Below, in pieces: positions 12,699-24,321 of a stretch of 64,000 bases of DNA. The DNA is from Symsagittifera roscoffensis (taxonomy: Eukaryota > Xenacoelomorpha > Acoela > Convolutidae), in assembly GCF_963678635.1 (NCBI RefSeq), contig NC_087062.1, forward strand, positions 45,334,395 to 45,398,394, in the 5' to 3' direction. Each line of letters starts with the position of its first letter. The first letter of the stretch is position 1. Made by a program: the position numbers and the translations under genes. The notes beneath the pieces were generated by a model. It saw nothing but the letters and a program-made list of their open reading frames with translations, made no database searches and was not told the DNA's origin.

Positions 12699-13118
12699 CA
12701 GCGAGGGCGGGTCTAGGATTTTCTCGAGGGCATGAGGGGCGGATTTTCAAAAAACTTTTGAAGATTTTATCGACGTTTTTTTTTAGGTCGACCAAATTAT
12801 GTTTCCGAACGGTCCCAGAACACTATAAAAACTGTATTTGGACAATTTTTGCGCCGCAGGCAATTTTTCGAAAAAAAAACATGTTAAAAGAGCCGTTTTG
12901 TGCACTTTAAAAAAGTTTTGACTAAAAATCCGTTTTTTTTGGCACTAGCTCCCCCTCAAAAATATTGGCGCAAAGGGCGCTTTTAGAAAAATTTAAGGGT
13001 GGGTCGGCCAAAAATGGATTTCTTAATAAGCACCGAAGGGGGGACTTTTTGGGTCGGCAGAGGGTCAAATCCCCGAGCAAAGAGGGCGTCCCCCGCCCTC
13101 CCCCAAAATCCACCACTG
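12699..13118. mobile_element. hAT-like non-autonomous DNA element (MITE)
   Basis: Begins CAGCGAGGGCGGGTCTAGG; its other end read in reverse begins CAGTGGTGGATTTTGGGGG. CAG-starting, G-rich ends of this kind are usual for hAT elements. The interior shares the GTCGACC / ACTATAAA blocks and a C-rich right end with the element at 39257-39535. The flanking 8-mers do not match, so the TSD is eroded. It has no coding capacity. Confidence 0.55.
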
Positions 13119-14344
13119 ATCACAAGCTTACAAGCTAAAAGGGTTTCGATCAATTTCGATATCATTTTGTTTTTCTTCGCCCATGATTAGGGCATATCTA
13201 GAAACAACAAATAATCTCAGTCTCTACAATCTCAAAAGTATCCCGGTCTAGCTAATCGTATTAGGACATGTTGATTGCTGCCTTGAAAAAACTCCTTTGG
13301 CGAGACATCGGTTCGAAAGATAGTATAGCCCCATTTTTGTGTCTGCAGCATCCGGAGTTGTGATTATGCTAGTTTTTGGGAAACTAAAGCAAGGCAAAGA
13401 TAGCATGTGCTTTCTGATTTTTTTTTGCCCTGAGTTTTATTTTTTTTCATTCGGTCGTCGTTATCAATGGTTGTCGAAAGTAGAAACACGATGCTTTTAA
13501 CTTTTGAAACGCGCTAATCCAAGTTGATTGTATCTGATTTTCGTTTTTAAATTTAGACCACAAGATCTATGAGGTTTTATTTGAAACGATGCTCAATCAA
13601 TTGTTTTTAGCTTCAAAATTCTTCAAGTTTGGGGGTCTGACAAATATAACATAACTTTTAGCAATGTCGAAAAGAATTTAATTATACTTTTTTGAATGAA
13701 AAAAAAAAAAACATGATGAGATAAACATTTGCTTTCAACAGCGCAAAACTGCAAGTATTTCAAATGTCATTTCGCGCGTCTGAATTGAACTGGGCGACAT
13801 TGAACAGGCTAAAAAATAAGTTGTAGCGCAAAAGTATATCATTAGGGATCATTTCGGTAATTTGAAGAAACCATATGATTTATCTATAGGATGTTCGACG
13901 TGAATTAAGTAATACTTAAAAACATGTTGTAGAAAAATAATTTTTCCATGTTTCAAAACAAACCAGCTAAAACATGACTTTTCCAGACCAAAATTTTGAA
14001 AAAAAATCAATGACACCAAGTGTTTTAGGATTACAAAGTGTTTTCTTTGAACTAACAGTGGCTATTACAAAATATTTCTAGATATAAATTTTATTTAAGT
14101 TCACGAAAAAAGCTAAAAAAAACAAAAAAAATTAGAGGAAGCGACTGCAAATTAAACGTTCATAATAGATAAAATTAATTTCTACTGCGTGAGTATGCAA
14201 GTTTTCAGAATGTTTCAACAGTTTTCTGCGAGAAAGAAAACGTTGAACCTTTTAATTACTTTTGGTTTTCAAGTCGTTCAGTTTAAGGTTGATTCAAGCT
14301 TTTAACATAACCCTAAAAATTGATTAAGAGTTAAATGAGCTACC
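13119..14344. other. Intergenic, nothing recognised
   Basis: AT-rich, with poly-A and poly-T runs and no convincing frame on either strand. Confidence 0.6.
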
Positions 14345-15382
14345 CGCGTTGACCTCCACAGACCAAAAATGCTAATCATACAATTTCATACACTTAGTAT
14401 ATGGAAAAATGCTAGTCATACAAATTTCATACATTTTTGCAAAATGAGCTTAATCGAAATTCAAAGGTATTTTATAGTTGTTTTGGAATCGAAATTGGTA
14501 TCTCTTCATAATAAAAGGAAAAAAAATCGTATGAAAAAATTTTTTTTGTGAAAGAAAAAGCTTTGAACAATCAATTCAACTGCTGGCAAAACATTTAAGC
14601 GTTTTTTGGGCTGCTACGAATGAAAACTTTGACTTTTTTTTATTTTTGTTTTCTGAAAAAAAAAAACAATAGTCCTACAATTTCCATATATGGAAATTGT
14701 ATGACTATTTTTTTGATGGCGACGACAAAAAGTATTTTTGAAATTCCCCCCAAAAATTTTTTGTATTTTTTTTCAACCGCAAATTGATTTTCGTATTCAA
14801 ACAAACATTTTTTGAAAACAAAAATTTTGCATGCAAAATTTAATTTTTTGTGTGTATAACGTAGTCCTAGATATACTAAAATTGGATTTTCTTTCCTTTT
14901 CTCTTCATAACTTTTTTCAAAACGCTTAAAACTCCTCTCTCTTTTGTATGACATGTTTTTGTATGCCTTGATCCTTGATCAATGTCTGGTAATTTAAAAA
15001 TTCAAATTTTAGAAAAAAAAATTATTTGAAAATTATTGCCAAAATTTAAAAGTTCCTTACTTTCGTTATATTATTTGTCTGAGACAGAAGTATTACATAT
15101 CAGGCTGTTTCCAATGCAGTTTTAATGCGAGACGGCCAAACCGTTGGTTACTACGTTTGAGTGATCAAGGTTTATTTATGTCATTTCTGTTCGGTTGCGA
15201 ACACAACCAAAAAATTTTGAGAAATAAAAATGTAAAAAATCAAAATTTTTGATTTATGGAAAAATGCCAGTCATAGACCTTTCATGCAATTTTCTGTACG
15301 TATGGAATTGTATGGAAAGTTTATGACTAGCATTCTTCCATATATGGAAATTGTATGACTAATATTTTTGGTCATCCCGGGT
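14345..15382. mobile_element. 1-kb terminal-inverted-repeat element, copy 1
   Basis: The left end (ACCCGCGTTGACC, then ACCAAAAATGCTAATCATAC) and the right end read in reverse (ACCCGGGATGACCAAAAATATTAGTCATAC) are imperfect inverted repeats, followed inward by TATATGGAAAAATGC-type blocks. The motif pair 'CATATATGG ... GTATGACTA' recurs several times near both ends. I see no transposase; the 104-codon minus frame at 14640-14954 is only weakly similar to a frame in copy 2. No clear TSD. A non-autonomous DNA transposon is the likely class. Confidence 0.55.
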
Positions 15383-16918
15383 GGTTAAGAATTTTTCACA
15401 TGATTCTGATGAATTAACACCGAGATTAATTCGGAATGAACAAACGACGCAGTTTCTTGTACAAAAAGATTTTCTTGCTTCTTGAAAGGTTTTACAAGTA
15501 ATATTAATAATAAATAAACTCGTTTCCAAGTATTTTACAGGTCATACACTTGGGAGGACGCCAAAAAGCAGTGAGCCTATCAGGACCGCCTCAAGAGCAA
15601 AACCAAATTAGCATTTTGTTGTGTAACGCACGTGTTTACTGACAAAAAAAACAGAGAATAAAAACGGTTCAAAAACCTTTATAGGTGCGATATTTTTCAA
15701 ATCAACCCGTTTTCAAATATCATCAGAATAAATCACTTAAGATCCTGTTTTCTAGTCAGTGCAAATCTCAAAACTGATGTATTAATTTTGTCAATTATTT
15801 TTCCTATAATTGTATAGCTTCAATAATGAAACGTTTGTCAGCCTTGATAAAAAATTAAATAAGTTTCCTATTCTTGTACTAGTTGCTCGTAACTAAATTG
15901 ATGTCATTTTTCTAATGGTCGTAAGCAATTGCTACAATTTGGTGGTCGAGATTTTTATCTATTTCTTCATTTTATGTTACGTTGTTGATTGTGGAGGAAG
16001 GAGGTTCATTTTTTTCTACTTTCATAGACATAAAATTCCTTGCTTGACTAAAACTGGGATCATTTTTAATTTTCATCAATTATCCGTTTTGCTTAAGTTG
16101 AAGAGAATGCATGAAATGCGGTTTTGAGAAAGTTATTTTTTAAATTCCGTTTTGTGTTCTAATCCATATAAAAGAACTCCATGTTGCAATACCTGTTCTA
16201 CTTAAGCTTTACAAAATATAGCTTATCTTTTAGATTGAAAGTTTTTCTGTTGTGGTAAATTTTTGGTTGTCAATTTTGGTTGTAAAAAAAGTTGTCAATT
16301 TTTGGTTCTTGAATGTGGGAGCCGTAAAAGACGCAAAAACTAAATTTTTTTTTCATCTTAATTTGAAAGAAAACTGAGAAAAAATTCTTCATCTGGGTTT
16401 TTCAAAACTGATTTCATAATGTACAGTCTACCAACTTTGGCTTACCTTTTGATGTAGATGGATAAATTCCGAATAAATTAATGACTAACATCTAAGAATA
16501 CTAGCATAATTTTCACTCTAGTGTCATCAATCTGTTCCAGTTATTTCTTAACTTTACAGAAGCAAAATGGCTTATGCAAAATTCTACAGATTCACATTTT
16601 ATGACGGCATTTTGTTGCTTTCCAACTGGGCATCAGAAAAATGAGAAATTACCGCTGACCAAGCGCTTGAAACTATGACTAACAGACTGCCAGGGTGGAA
16701 CTACAGTTTTTTACGTAAACTAAATTTTTTCCGAACTATCGCAGAGCACAAAAAAGCGCTTGTTATGGCCAATTTCTCTGAGCGCAGACAAATTTTGAAA
16801 AAAACTGGCCACAAAAGGCGTTTTTGGAACTATTTCGAAAGTTTTGACCAAAAAGTGGCGTGTTTTTGGCGCGCGCTTCGCCATATAAATTAATAAATAT
16901 TGGCGTGAATCTTTCAGC
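15383..16918. other. Intergenic, nothing recognised
   Basis: AT-rich. A 70-codon plus frame at 15915-16127 has no recognisable motif and I treat it as chance. From about 16.69 kb the sequence resembles the inside of the hAT-like MITE family (blocks ending in GTTTTGACCAAAAA). Confidence 0.5.
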
Positions 16919-18049
16919 CATAAATGGGTGTCTCAAAAAACAAAGGGAGACCATTTGTGTCTCAGGGGTCGAACCCCTGAAAGGGTACGGCATCCGCCAA
17001 ACCGCCCCCACCCCCTAAATCCGATAGTGATCTCGCTTATTTCTTTGCTGTTGTTTTTTGTTCAATGGAGCTGACACTAAACACCTTCACATCTTTTTAA
17101 TATTTTAGGTATTAAAAAACGCCTCCCTATAAAACCACAGTTTCAGCGTATATTTGAGACTCAAGAAAGTTAAAGATTTCAAAAACTGTTTTCAAGTGTT
17201 AACTCTACTCGATCAAATTTAAAAATTTGAATGGTTTTCTACAGTAACGTCACTTGAGAGAGTGCTAAATGATTTGGACCGAGAAGAAAACTTGTCAGAT
17301 TTAAAATGGGGGAAAGACTTTAAAACTTTGGTAGGTTTAAAGATAATGGCTTGTCAAAAAGAAAGATTGACAGAATGGGAGAATGAAGCCATTTTTTTGG
17401 TCTCTTTAATGAGAAAAAATTGAATAATTAGCGCTTCTTTACTGTTAATTTTATAATGGCCTTCCGAGAACACAAAAAAGCTTCAGCCGCGGACATAGAC
17501 GGTACACTTGATAGAACGGAATGTTGGAATGCAATCAATTTTCTAATGGTGGGTGGATCCCGTGTCATATATGAGTATATATATTTTCCCATTCTATCAA
17601 TCTTTTGTTTTGCAAGCCATCATCTCTAAGCCAACCAAAAGTTTAAAGTTTTTCCCCTTTTTGATCTGTTAGGCTTTCTTCTTGGCCCGAATCATTTAGC
17701 GTTCTCTCAAGTGACATTACTGTAGAAAACCATTCAAATTTTCAAATTTGATTGTGTAGAGTTAACACTCGGAAACAGTTTTTGAAATATTTAACTTTCT
17801 TGAGTCTCAAATATACGCTGAAAATGGGCTTTTATAGGGAGGCCTTTTTCTAATCCCTCCTTAGGGTATTAAAAAAAAGTGAAGGTTTTTAGTGTCAGCT
17901 CCATTGAACAAAAACAACAGCAAAAGAAATAAGCGAGAGCACTATCGGGTTTAGGGGGGTGGGGGCGGTTTGGCGGATGCCGTACCCTTTCAGGGATTCG
18001 ACCCCTGCTGCACAAAGGGTCCCCTTTGTTTTTGAGACATCCATTTATG
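16919..18049. repeat. Long inverted repeat, arms of about 470 bp, spacer of about 190 bp
   Basis: Bases 16919-17394 return in reverse complement at 17583-18049 with scattered mismatches. Shared landmarks include CATAAATGG at the outer tips, the C-rich block around CGCCAAACCGCCCC, GAGTCTCAAATATACGCTG and AAAACCATTCAAATTT. The outer part of each arm is the right end of the hAT-like MITE family. A transcript would fold into a near-complete hairpin. The spacer contains no gene. Confidence 0.9.
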
Positions 18050-18623
18050 TAGAACAGCTGACAGCAGAACAGTCTTTCGGTGATTAAATTGAAACAGAAT
18101 AAAACTTTTTTGAGGCTGGTCAGATATTCTTGATTTGACATTGGTTGATCACTAAAGTCAACTTTTGAGTGGTGGGGTCAAAAGTCTGCCATTACAGAAA
18201 TACGCGTTTTAACGGCTGATTCGGCGAAACAGTAGTTAGGTCAATCGTCCATATTTTTGAAGACACTTGATTAGCCTTTCAAGCCAAATAAGGACTTGAT
18301 CGAGAAAAACTGATTTAATTCTCTTGCTTTAATCTAAATGAGGGCCTGGAGGTCTGCTCAATGTTTTCGTGCGCTGCATGTTTGACTTGTTTTGGTTTCT
18401 CTCGCAAACGGTATAGCACGCACGTTGTCCAAGTTAAACACGTTGTCGCATATTTGTTAAGATTTTTACAAAGTTATCGTCGTTTCAGAAAATTTCAAAT
18501 GACAATGAATGACCATGCAAAATTTTCTAACCCAGAAAAAAAGAGCTGGCACTTTCAATGTAAGGATTATAAAAAAAATTGTAGTCAAACGTCTTAAGAA
18601 CTTGAACGGTATATTGTAATTTT
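18050..18623. other. Intergenic flank of the LTR element
   Basis: No recognisable gene. A 78-codon plus frame at 18361-18597 has no motif I know and is probably chance. The last five bases (18619-18623, ATTTT) are the left target-site duplication of the retroelement. Confidence 0.6.
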
Positions 18624-18738
18624 TGGAACCTGATCTAAACTATATTTTATGATTGGATAAATTGGATATTTTACCACTGTAAAGTATTTAATATTAACCA
18701 ATCATAATCAATCTAACTAACAGCCCACTTATTTGTAA

Positions 18739-18766
18739 GTGCTGAAATTACCTGTAATTTCAGCAC
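18739..18766 (+). promoter_or_regulatory. Perfect hairpin in the 5' LTR
   Basis: GTGCTGAAATTAC, a 2-base loop, then its exact complement GTAATTTCAGCAC. The same stem is intact at 35943-35970 in the 3' LTR, although the loop has changed from CT to TT. It could be an RNA stem or a protein-binding palindrome. It lies about 60 bp upstream of the AATAAA. Confidence 0.8.
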
Positions 18767-18827
18767 CAGAGTGATTTGAATTTAACTTAGAACTTAGTTG
18801 TCTCTCCAAGAGAACTTCAGCAGCCGC

Positions 18828-18833
18828 AATAAA
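18828..18833 (+). promoter_or_regulatory. Polyadenylation signal AATAAA in the LTR
   Basis: Canonical hexamer in the context CCGCAATAAACC, present at the same place in the 3' LTR (36032-36037). Its place in the LTR middle fits the R/U5 polyadenylation role known for LTR elements. Confidence 0.55.
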
Positions 18834-19033
18834 CCAGTATACCCTAGATCTATTGAGCCTAGCAGAGACTAGTTAAACACCCTGAGACTAGAAAGTATAA
18901 GAGTAAGATTAGGATCGGTATTAGACTAAGAAGTTGCACGAATCTATCCGGCCGAAAATAAGATAGCGTGACGAGCAGACGGTGTACCCTATCCGAAATT
19001 ACTCCATGAGTTAACCACATCGGTTATAACTCA

Positions 19034-20278
19034 CCTAGTGCGACCATAAATCTCGAATAAGACCTTAGTAGCTTAGAACTAACCAAAAATAAGTTAGAAT
19101 TTAGACAAAACATTTTCAAAATGTTTTACGATAATAATTTAATCGAAATGTCTCTACGACTCAATAGATCAGAGCAGATTTTCCGAACAATAATAGAACT
19201 ACCCGAATTGGAAGAAGACCTCGAACAAGAGACGACATACGACAAAGTAGAACCTTACCATTTAGTTCTATGATTGTACGGCAAAAGCCAACACAAACTT
19301 TTGTATTTAGAATCTTATTAGCAATGAATTTAGATTTTCATTTGCAAACATAAAATTTTGAAGTCAATCTTCATGATCATTTCAGGCGCTAAATAAAATT
19401 ATTAATGTACAATAACGATTGATAAAAAGATCTCAGATCGTTTTCTTTATTTCTGCAGTCTTATATAAAACATATTTGAAAAATATTTATTGAAAATGAA
19501 AATAAAAATTAGTAGCATGACAATAAATTGTTAGTAATCATAAATCATCTGTTGTCCCAGCTTCATCACCTAAACATAACAGCAATCATAAGCTTACTAA
19601 TATCATTAAAATACTAAATCTTTTTCTTAAATAAATTTAAACCATTTTAAACTTAAATTCACTTAATTTTAAAATCAGATCATCAAGGCTTATCCTTGGA
19701 TCTTAATTAATTTTTTATTTCACTAAATTTAAAACCTGATCATCAAGGCCTATCCTTGGATCAAAAAGAACAATTTTGTTCTCCCCCACCCACTTAGCAA
19801 GTGTCTAACGACCTCAAACGTCGATTCACTATCCAACCTTTTCAAAAGACCCAAGATTAATAGAAATTTTAAAATAAAACTAACCATTCAAATTAAGATA
19901 AACAGTGAAGAACTTCGGTTATTCATCCTTCACTTGAACCCTCCTCTTACCAGACCCAGGATAGATCTTAGACTTAGTAAGTTTAAAATAGTATCTAACG
20001 AACTACTTGCGTTCTAGTTATACCTGAACCTTGTGGATCGATTTAATATTCTCCAACCCTTGAACATAATCACTACCCCTGATTAAGATTAAGTAAGTTA
20101 ACACCTTAGCTTATATTAGCCACGAAAAAGTAAAAAACCATTCTTCGGAATCGATATACTTTTCTCTCCAACCCTAAATAAAAAGACCCAGGTTAAGCTA
20201 ACCAAAAAATCGTAAGGACTAACAGTCTAAGAAAATAGAAATACCTAACAACTTTTTGCATCCCTCATCCTAAAACTT
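19034..20278 (+). other. Retroelement leader region, no gene
   Basis: About 1.2 kb between the 5' LTR and the first ORF. The bases right after the LTR (CCTAGTGCGACCATAAATC) do not show the TGG start usual for a tRNA 3'-end primer site, so the primer is unknown. A pair of repeated stem-loops lies at 19678-19762. Short frames near 19.12-19.27 kb (starting FYDNNLIEMSLRLNRS) may be remnants of a small upstream ORF. Confidence 0.6.
19678..19762 (+). promoter_or_regulatory. Two repeated stem-loops in the retroelement leader
   Basis: GATCATCAAGG-CTTAT-CCTTGGATC at 19678-19702 is repeated at 19738-19762 with one change in the loop (CCTAT). The spacing is exactly 60 bases inside an imperfect 60-bp tandem repeat. 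Each copy can form a 9-bp stem with a 2-base bulge. By analogy with other retroelements, the position between LTR and gag suits a packaging, dimerisation or translation signal; that is inference. Confidence 0.65.
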
Positions 20279-20740
20279 ATGTCCTTCAAAAATCTAGGAG
20301 ATAAGCAAACAATCATTTTACACAACTGTGAAATAGATAACAAAAAATACGATCTTGTAATCACACCTCATACACAAACAGTTGGATACATTAGAACAAA
20401 ACGACAAACAATAAAAAGAAAAATTATAAACAAACAAAGACAAATCACACAAAAAAGATTTTCAAAAAATAGAAACGCATTTTCTGAATCAGAAGCCAGC
20501 AGTTTAGATGAACTCTACAAATTAAAAGAATCAATTGAAAAAAATTGTCCCATTCACGATCAATTATATTTTTCCGATTCAGAAACAACTTCAAATTCAT
20601 CAAAAACAGGAAAAAGTAGAATAAAAAAGCAATACAAACACAAACCAGTACACCTGTATAACTGGAATCAATCAATTAGACACATTGATAGCTATATATT
20701 AACAGTCATCAAACAAAAAAATGGGCCACACTCAATGTGA
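20279..20740 (+). CDS. ORF1 of the LTR element, basic N-terminal protein
   Basis: A 153-codon frame starting MSFKNLGDKQTIILHNCEID. It is Lys/Arg/Gln-rich in the middle (around residues 40-65) with a Ser/Glu-rich stretch after it, and has no motif I recognise. Collinear remnants of the same protein exist on the minus strand at 10275-10731, so it is a real part of the family. It overlaps the start of the gag frame (20721) by 20 bases, within an A-rich run (CAAACAAAAAAATG). The two may be joined by +1 slippage there, or this may be a separate small ORF. Confidence 0.6.
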   Translation: MSFKNLGDKQTIILHNCEIDNKKYDLVITPHTQTVGYIRTKRQTIKRKIINKQRQITQKRFSKNRNAFSESEASSLDELYKLKESIEKNCPIHDQLYFSDSETTSNSSKTGKSRIKKQYKHKPVHLYNWNQSIRHIDSYILTVIKQKNGPHSM

Positions 20741-23700
20741 CGATAGTCCAGATGACGATGCACCAAAGCATCCAGATGACCAAAGCATTCAATATCATAA
20801 TTCACAAAGAGCAAACTCTATATTCACTAATGAATTTTTTGCAATAATAAATACCTATATCTCTTTATTAGAAAAAACAGAATTCCAAAGTATCTCACCA
20901 AATGAAACATCCAAACATACAAAAGTACGAAATGAAATTGCATTATTTTCAACTTTTCTACATATAATCAAAGACAATTTCACTAAAGATGATGTTTCAC
21001 AATACACTAAACATGACTTACAAAAAATTTTGGCTTAGTTTATAATAGATTATTTCACACATAATTTAGACTTAATTTCACAAGCAAGAAAAAATTTCAG
21101 GCCTCAAAATTCAAATGATGACACAGCTATTACAGAACAATCAGACTACGTTTGGGACCCTGAATGGTCTCATCCTACATTTATAAATATCCCACAATAT
21201 ATCTCAAGTCAAGCAATAAGTAAAATATCTTATCAAAGAGATTATGTAAAAGTAATACCATTAACCATTGATGCAACTCCGTTAAACTACAATAAATCTT
21301 TACCTGATACACGAAAAAACAGTTTAAAATCGACCTTCATACACAATGAAAACCTTAATGGAACTAGAAATCTTACACAACAAGATGTTCAAACACCATC
21401 ACACTTCATAAATGAAGAAATTGTCCAAACAACAACAACTACACAACAAAGTATTTCACCAATACACCCAAATTTAACAACACCAAGAAATACAAATACT
21501 TCAATAGCACAAGTAACCTTACAATCAACAGTTAAACCTTCGGTTGCTCCAAAATATTCACATATGGATTATCAAACATATAGACCAATGACAATACCGT
21601 CAAAAACACGAAAATCATTCACAAGAAACACCTTTGCAGAAAATAATTATAATTATGCCCACAAACAAAGAAGAAATCAACCTCCCCGAAAAAATACACA
21701 CAATTTAAATCACGTATGTTCTCATTATTGGAATCTCCCGAAAACATCGACAAATTCAGTAAATTTTCCAGATAATCCACAACCTACACAGGATTCTACT
21801 GAAAATTACCCATTCTTCCAACAAAATAAAAATAACCAACATACACCATTTAATACAAACTATTTATCATCCGATGAAGATGATTATCACCAACCAGATA
21901 TTTTTGCACCATATACTAAAGAATATCGCACACAAAGACCACGACAACCTCAACCATCTCGAAATATGAAAATTTACCCACAAAACCCAACAGATGTACA
22001 ACATCCACAACAAATGCATATACAAAATCCATTTAAGACACAATCTTTTCAATCAATACAACCACAAAATCCAATGTCAATGCATTCTTATCAACCAACT
22101 CAAATGCAAAATGAAATACCGCTTCCATATTACCTTCAGCAACACTAAATAACAAAAAATCAACTTTCAAATTTTTCGCAAATGCCAAATGCCACATAAT
22201 CACTACAGATGACAATGAATCCATACCTCATGGGTGGATCATCAAAAACATCCAATAAACCACTGATGGTATTTACAGGAACAGACCCTGAATATTCTGT
22301 AGAAGATTATTTAAATGCAGTAACAGCAAATTTAATTTTAAATATAGGACCTGAATCAATTAATACGCCACTACATCAAAATTGGATACATAGACGCACA
22401 TCATTGATACAAACAACCTTAGATGGCGCAGCTCAAAAATGGTTTTCAGTATTACCTATAGAAAAAAAATCAGACTGGAAAAGATTTACACAAGAATTTT
22501 CAAAAATGTTTGACTCCGAAAAAAATAAACAACACCAAAGAATTTTATGTAACGAAATTTGCAGATTACCAAATGAAACTATCAAACAATTAGCAGTACG
22601 CATCAAAACACTAGTTCGAAAAGCATATTCACTTAATACACATGACTATAAAAACACAAAAATGACAGAAATTTTAATGATGACCTTAACACCTCAATTA
22701 AGGAAAATTGCAATAAAAAAGAGAGCATCTCATCCTTCCTCAATTCGAGAGCCAGATTTAGATTTTCGAAAACTAGTAGATAAACTAGAGCAAGCGGAAA
22801 TCACAATGAAACTTGAAGAAACAAAAAATCTAAAACTACAATACGTTAATCGAATTGAAACAAACACTACACATATATAACATACAGGAATCAGATACAG
22901 ACCTACTTGAAAAAATCACTGAAAAATACTGAATATCTATGAAAAACATCCAATATTTAAAGGCAAACCATCCTTCAAAAAATGGTGTAATTATTGCCGA
23001 CGATACGGACACAGTATTTCCGAATGTAGACAAAAACAACAAGATAATCAGAACAAACCTCAAAAGCATAAAGAACCAAATAAATCGTTCTATCAATATA
23101 TGAAAAAAGATCAAAATCTACCAAACAAAAACATATATAGTAATAACAGTTCAGGAAAACCACTTCCGAACAACACCAATTACACAAGGAATCAATCACC
23201 ATATAACTCAAGTTATAGAGGAAGATCACCAGAACGAAAAAATACACAAAATTTTTCACAAAATAATTATAATCGATCAAATAGTCGAAACAACTATTCG
23301 AGATCAAATTCCAATGCAACACAATTTGTTTCTAGATCCAATTCCCAATCAAACCCAAGAAATAAACACTATTCCAATAATCAATCACGAAATTCATCAT
23401 ACAACAGAAATAGAAACTATTCACATAATAGAAATAGAAGTTATTCGAACAATCGAAATCAGAATAACCCGAACAATCGATCAAGAAATAACTCGTATAA
23501 TAGATCAAACTATCACAGATCAAATAATAATTATCAAAACAGATCACGGAACAATTCACAAAATCGAAATTCAAGTTATAATAATCAATATAGAAATTAT
23601 TCCCAGTCACCACATAGGAATAATAATCATTATAATAAATCTAAACATCGATACAGAAGTAGTACGCCAAAACATCAAAGACATATTAATCAAGTACAGT

Positions 23701-23759
23701 CAAATGAAGTAACAACATCACACCCCCCAGGTATTGATGACACAGGAAGTAATGAATAA
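20721..23759 (+). pseudogene. gag: Gag polyprotein, one frame broken only by nonsense codons
   Basis: A single reading frame runs for about 3 kb. 20721-21035 is acidic then helical; 21039-22145 is Gln/Asn/Pro/Thr-rich; 22209-22877 is a Retrotrans_gag-like capsid domain (GAAQKWFSVLP, then a helix-rich part). A CCHC zinc knuckle follows at 22986-23027 (C-x2-C-x4-H-x4-C), then a very Asn/Arg/Ser-rich nucleic-acid-binding tail to 23759. In-frame stops lie at 21036, 22146, about 22197, 22878, 22908 and 22920, and between 22890 and 22940 a second frame is also open, so a local shift is possible. The minus-strand relic carries the same capsid segment. Confidence 0.8.
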
Positions 23760-24015
23760 CAACTAAATCATAAAAATTGTGAGTCATCGGATACTGAAAG
23801 TGATACAGATAATACCATCTCTGTAAATATGATAACAGTCGCGAAAACGACTATGAACCTATCCTATATGAACAACCTTTTAAATCACATATATATGAAA
23901 ATCAATTGGAACTCCTTCACAATTATTATATTGGACCCATCGATACTACACAAACTACACAAGAAGTAAACGAAATTAACACGGTAATTAAATCCGATGA
24001 AAAAGACACAACACA
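23760..24015 (+). other. Gag-pol junction, frames broken
   Basis: Short open pieces in different frames (for example 23906-24097) link gag to protease. No domain recognised. The original gag-pol connection (shift or readthrough) cannot be read from this decayed copy. Confidence 0.5.
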
Positions 24016-24297
24016 ATGTTCAAACACAAATCATATTTATCAAAATATACAAAAAAACAACCCAGAGAAAAAATTTGGACAATACCATTTCTCTTAGAAA
24101 GTCCAAGAAACAAAGAATTTCAACCACCAGATCTTGAAATTGATTTTTTAATTGATTCAGGAGCAGAATCAAACATAATCAATATTCCCACATGGAACGA
24201 AATCAAAACAGTACATCCAAAATTAACGCCTCTTGCAACCTCTAGTAAACTAGCAACAGCGCAAGGATCAACATTAGTAAATTATGGAAAAATCTAA
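24016..24297 (+). pseudogene. pro: Retroviral-type aspartic protease
   Basis: The frame contains FLIDSGAESNIINIP, the D-S/T-G active-site loop with the hydrophobic residues expected around it, and about 40 residues on, ATAQGSTLVNYGKI, the flap-side region. It would cut the gag-pol polyprotein. The frame ends at TAA 24295-24297 although the same frame stays open afterwards into RT, so the stop looks like a lesion in a gag-pol polyprotein. The rest of a normal protease (ILG/A-type helix region) is not evident, which suggests a deletion. Confidence 0.7.
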
Positions 24298-24321
24298 TTA
24301 TTCCTTCTCCCCACAAGAACA

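Larger units (their letters stand above)
18624..19033 (+). repeat. 5' LTR, 410 bp
   Basis: Matches the 3' LTR at 35828-36237 along its whole length, with about nine substitutions and no indels by eye (about 98% identity). It starts TGGAACCTGATC and ends GGTTATAACTCA. It contains a TATA-like stretch (CTATATTTTATG, near 18640), a perfect hairpin at 18739-18766 and AATAAA at 18828-18833. Confidence 0.97.

Noticed and set aside
12922-13190. Three overlapping frames on both strands
   Set aside because: They lie in the C-rich end of a MITE and exclude one another.
14640-14954. 104-codon minus frame as a transposase remnant
   Set aside because: No DDE or zinc-finger motif, and only weak similarity to a frame in the second copy of the element.
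18361-18597. 78-codon ORF as a gene
   Set aside because: No motif, no neighbour, AT-rich background; length is expected by chance.
19034-19060. tRNA primer-binding site after the 5' LTR
   Set aside because: No TGG-starting match to a tRNA 3' end; the priming mechanism cannot be decided from this sequence.
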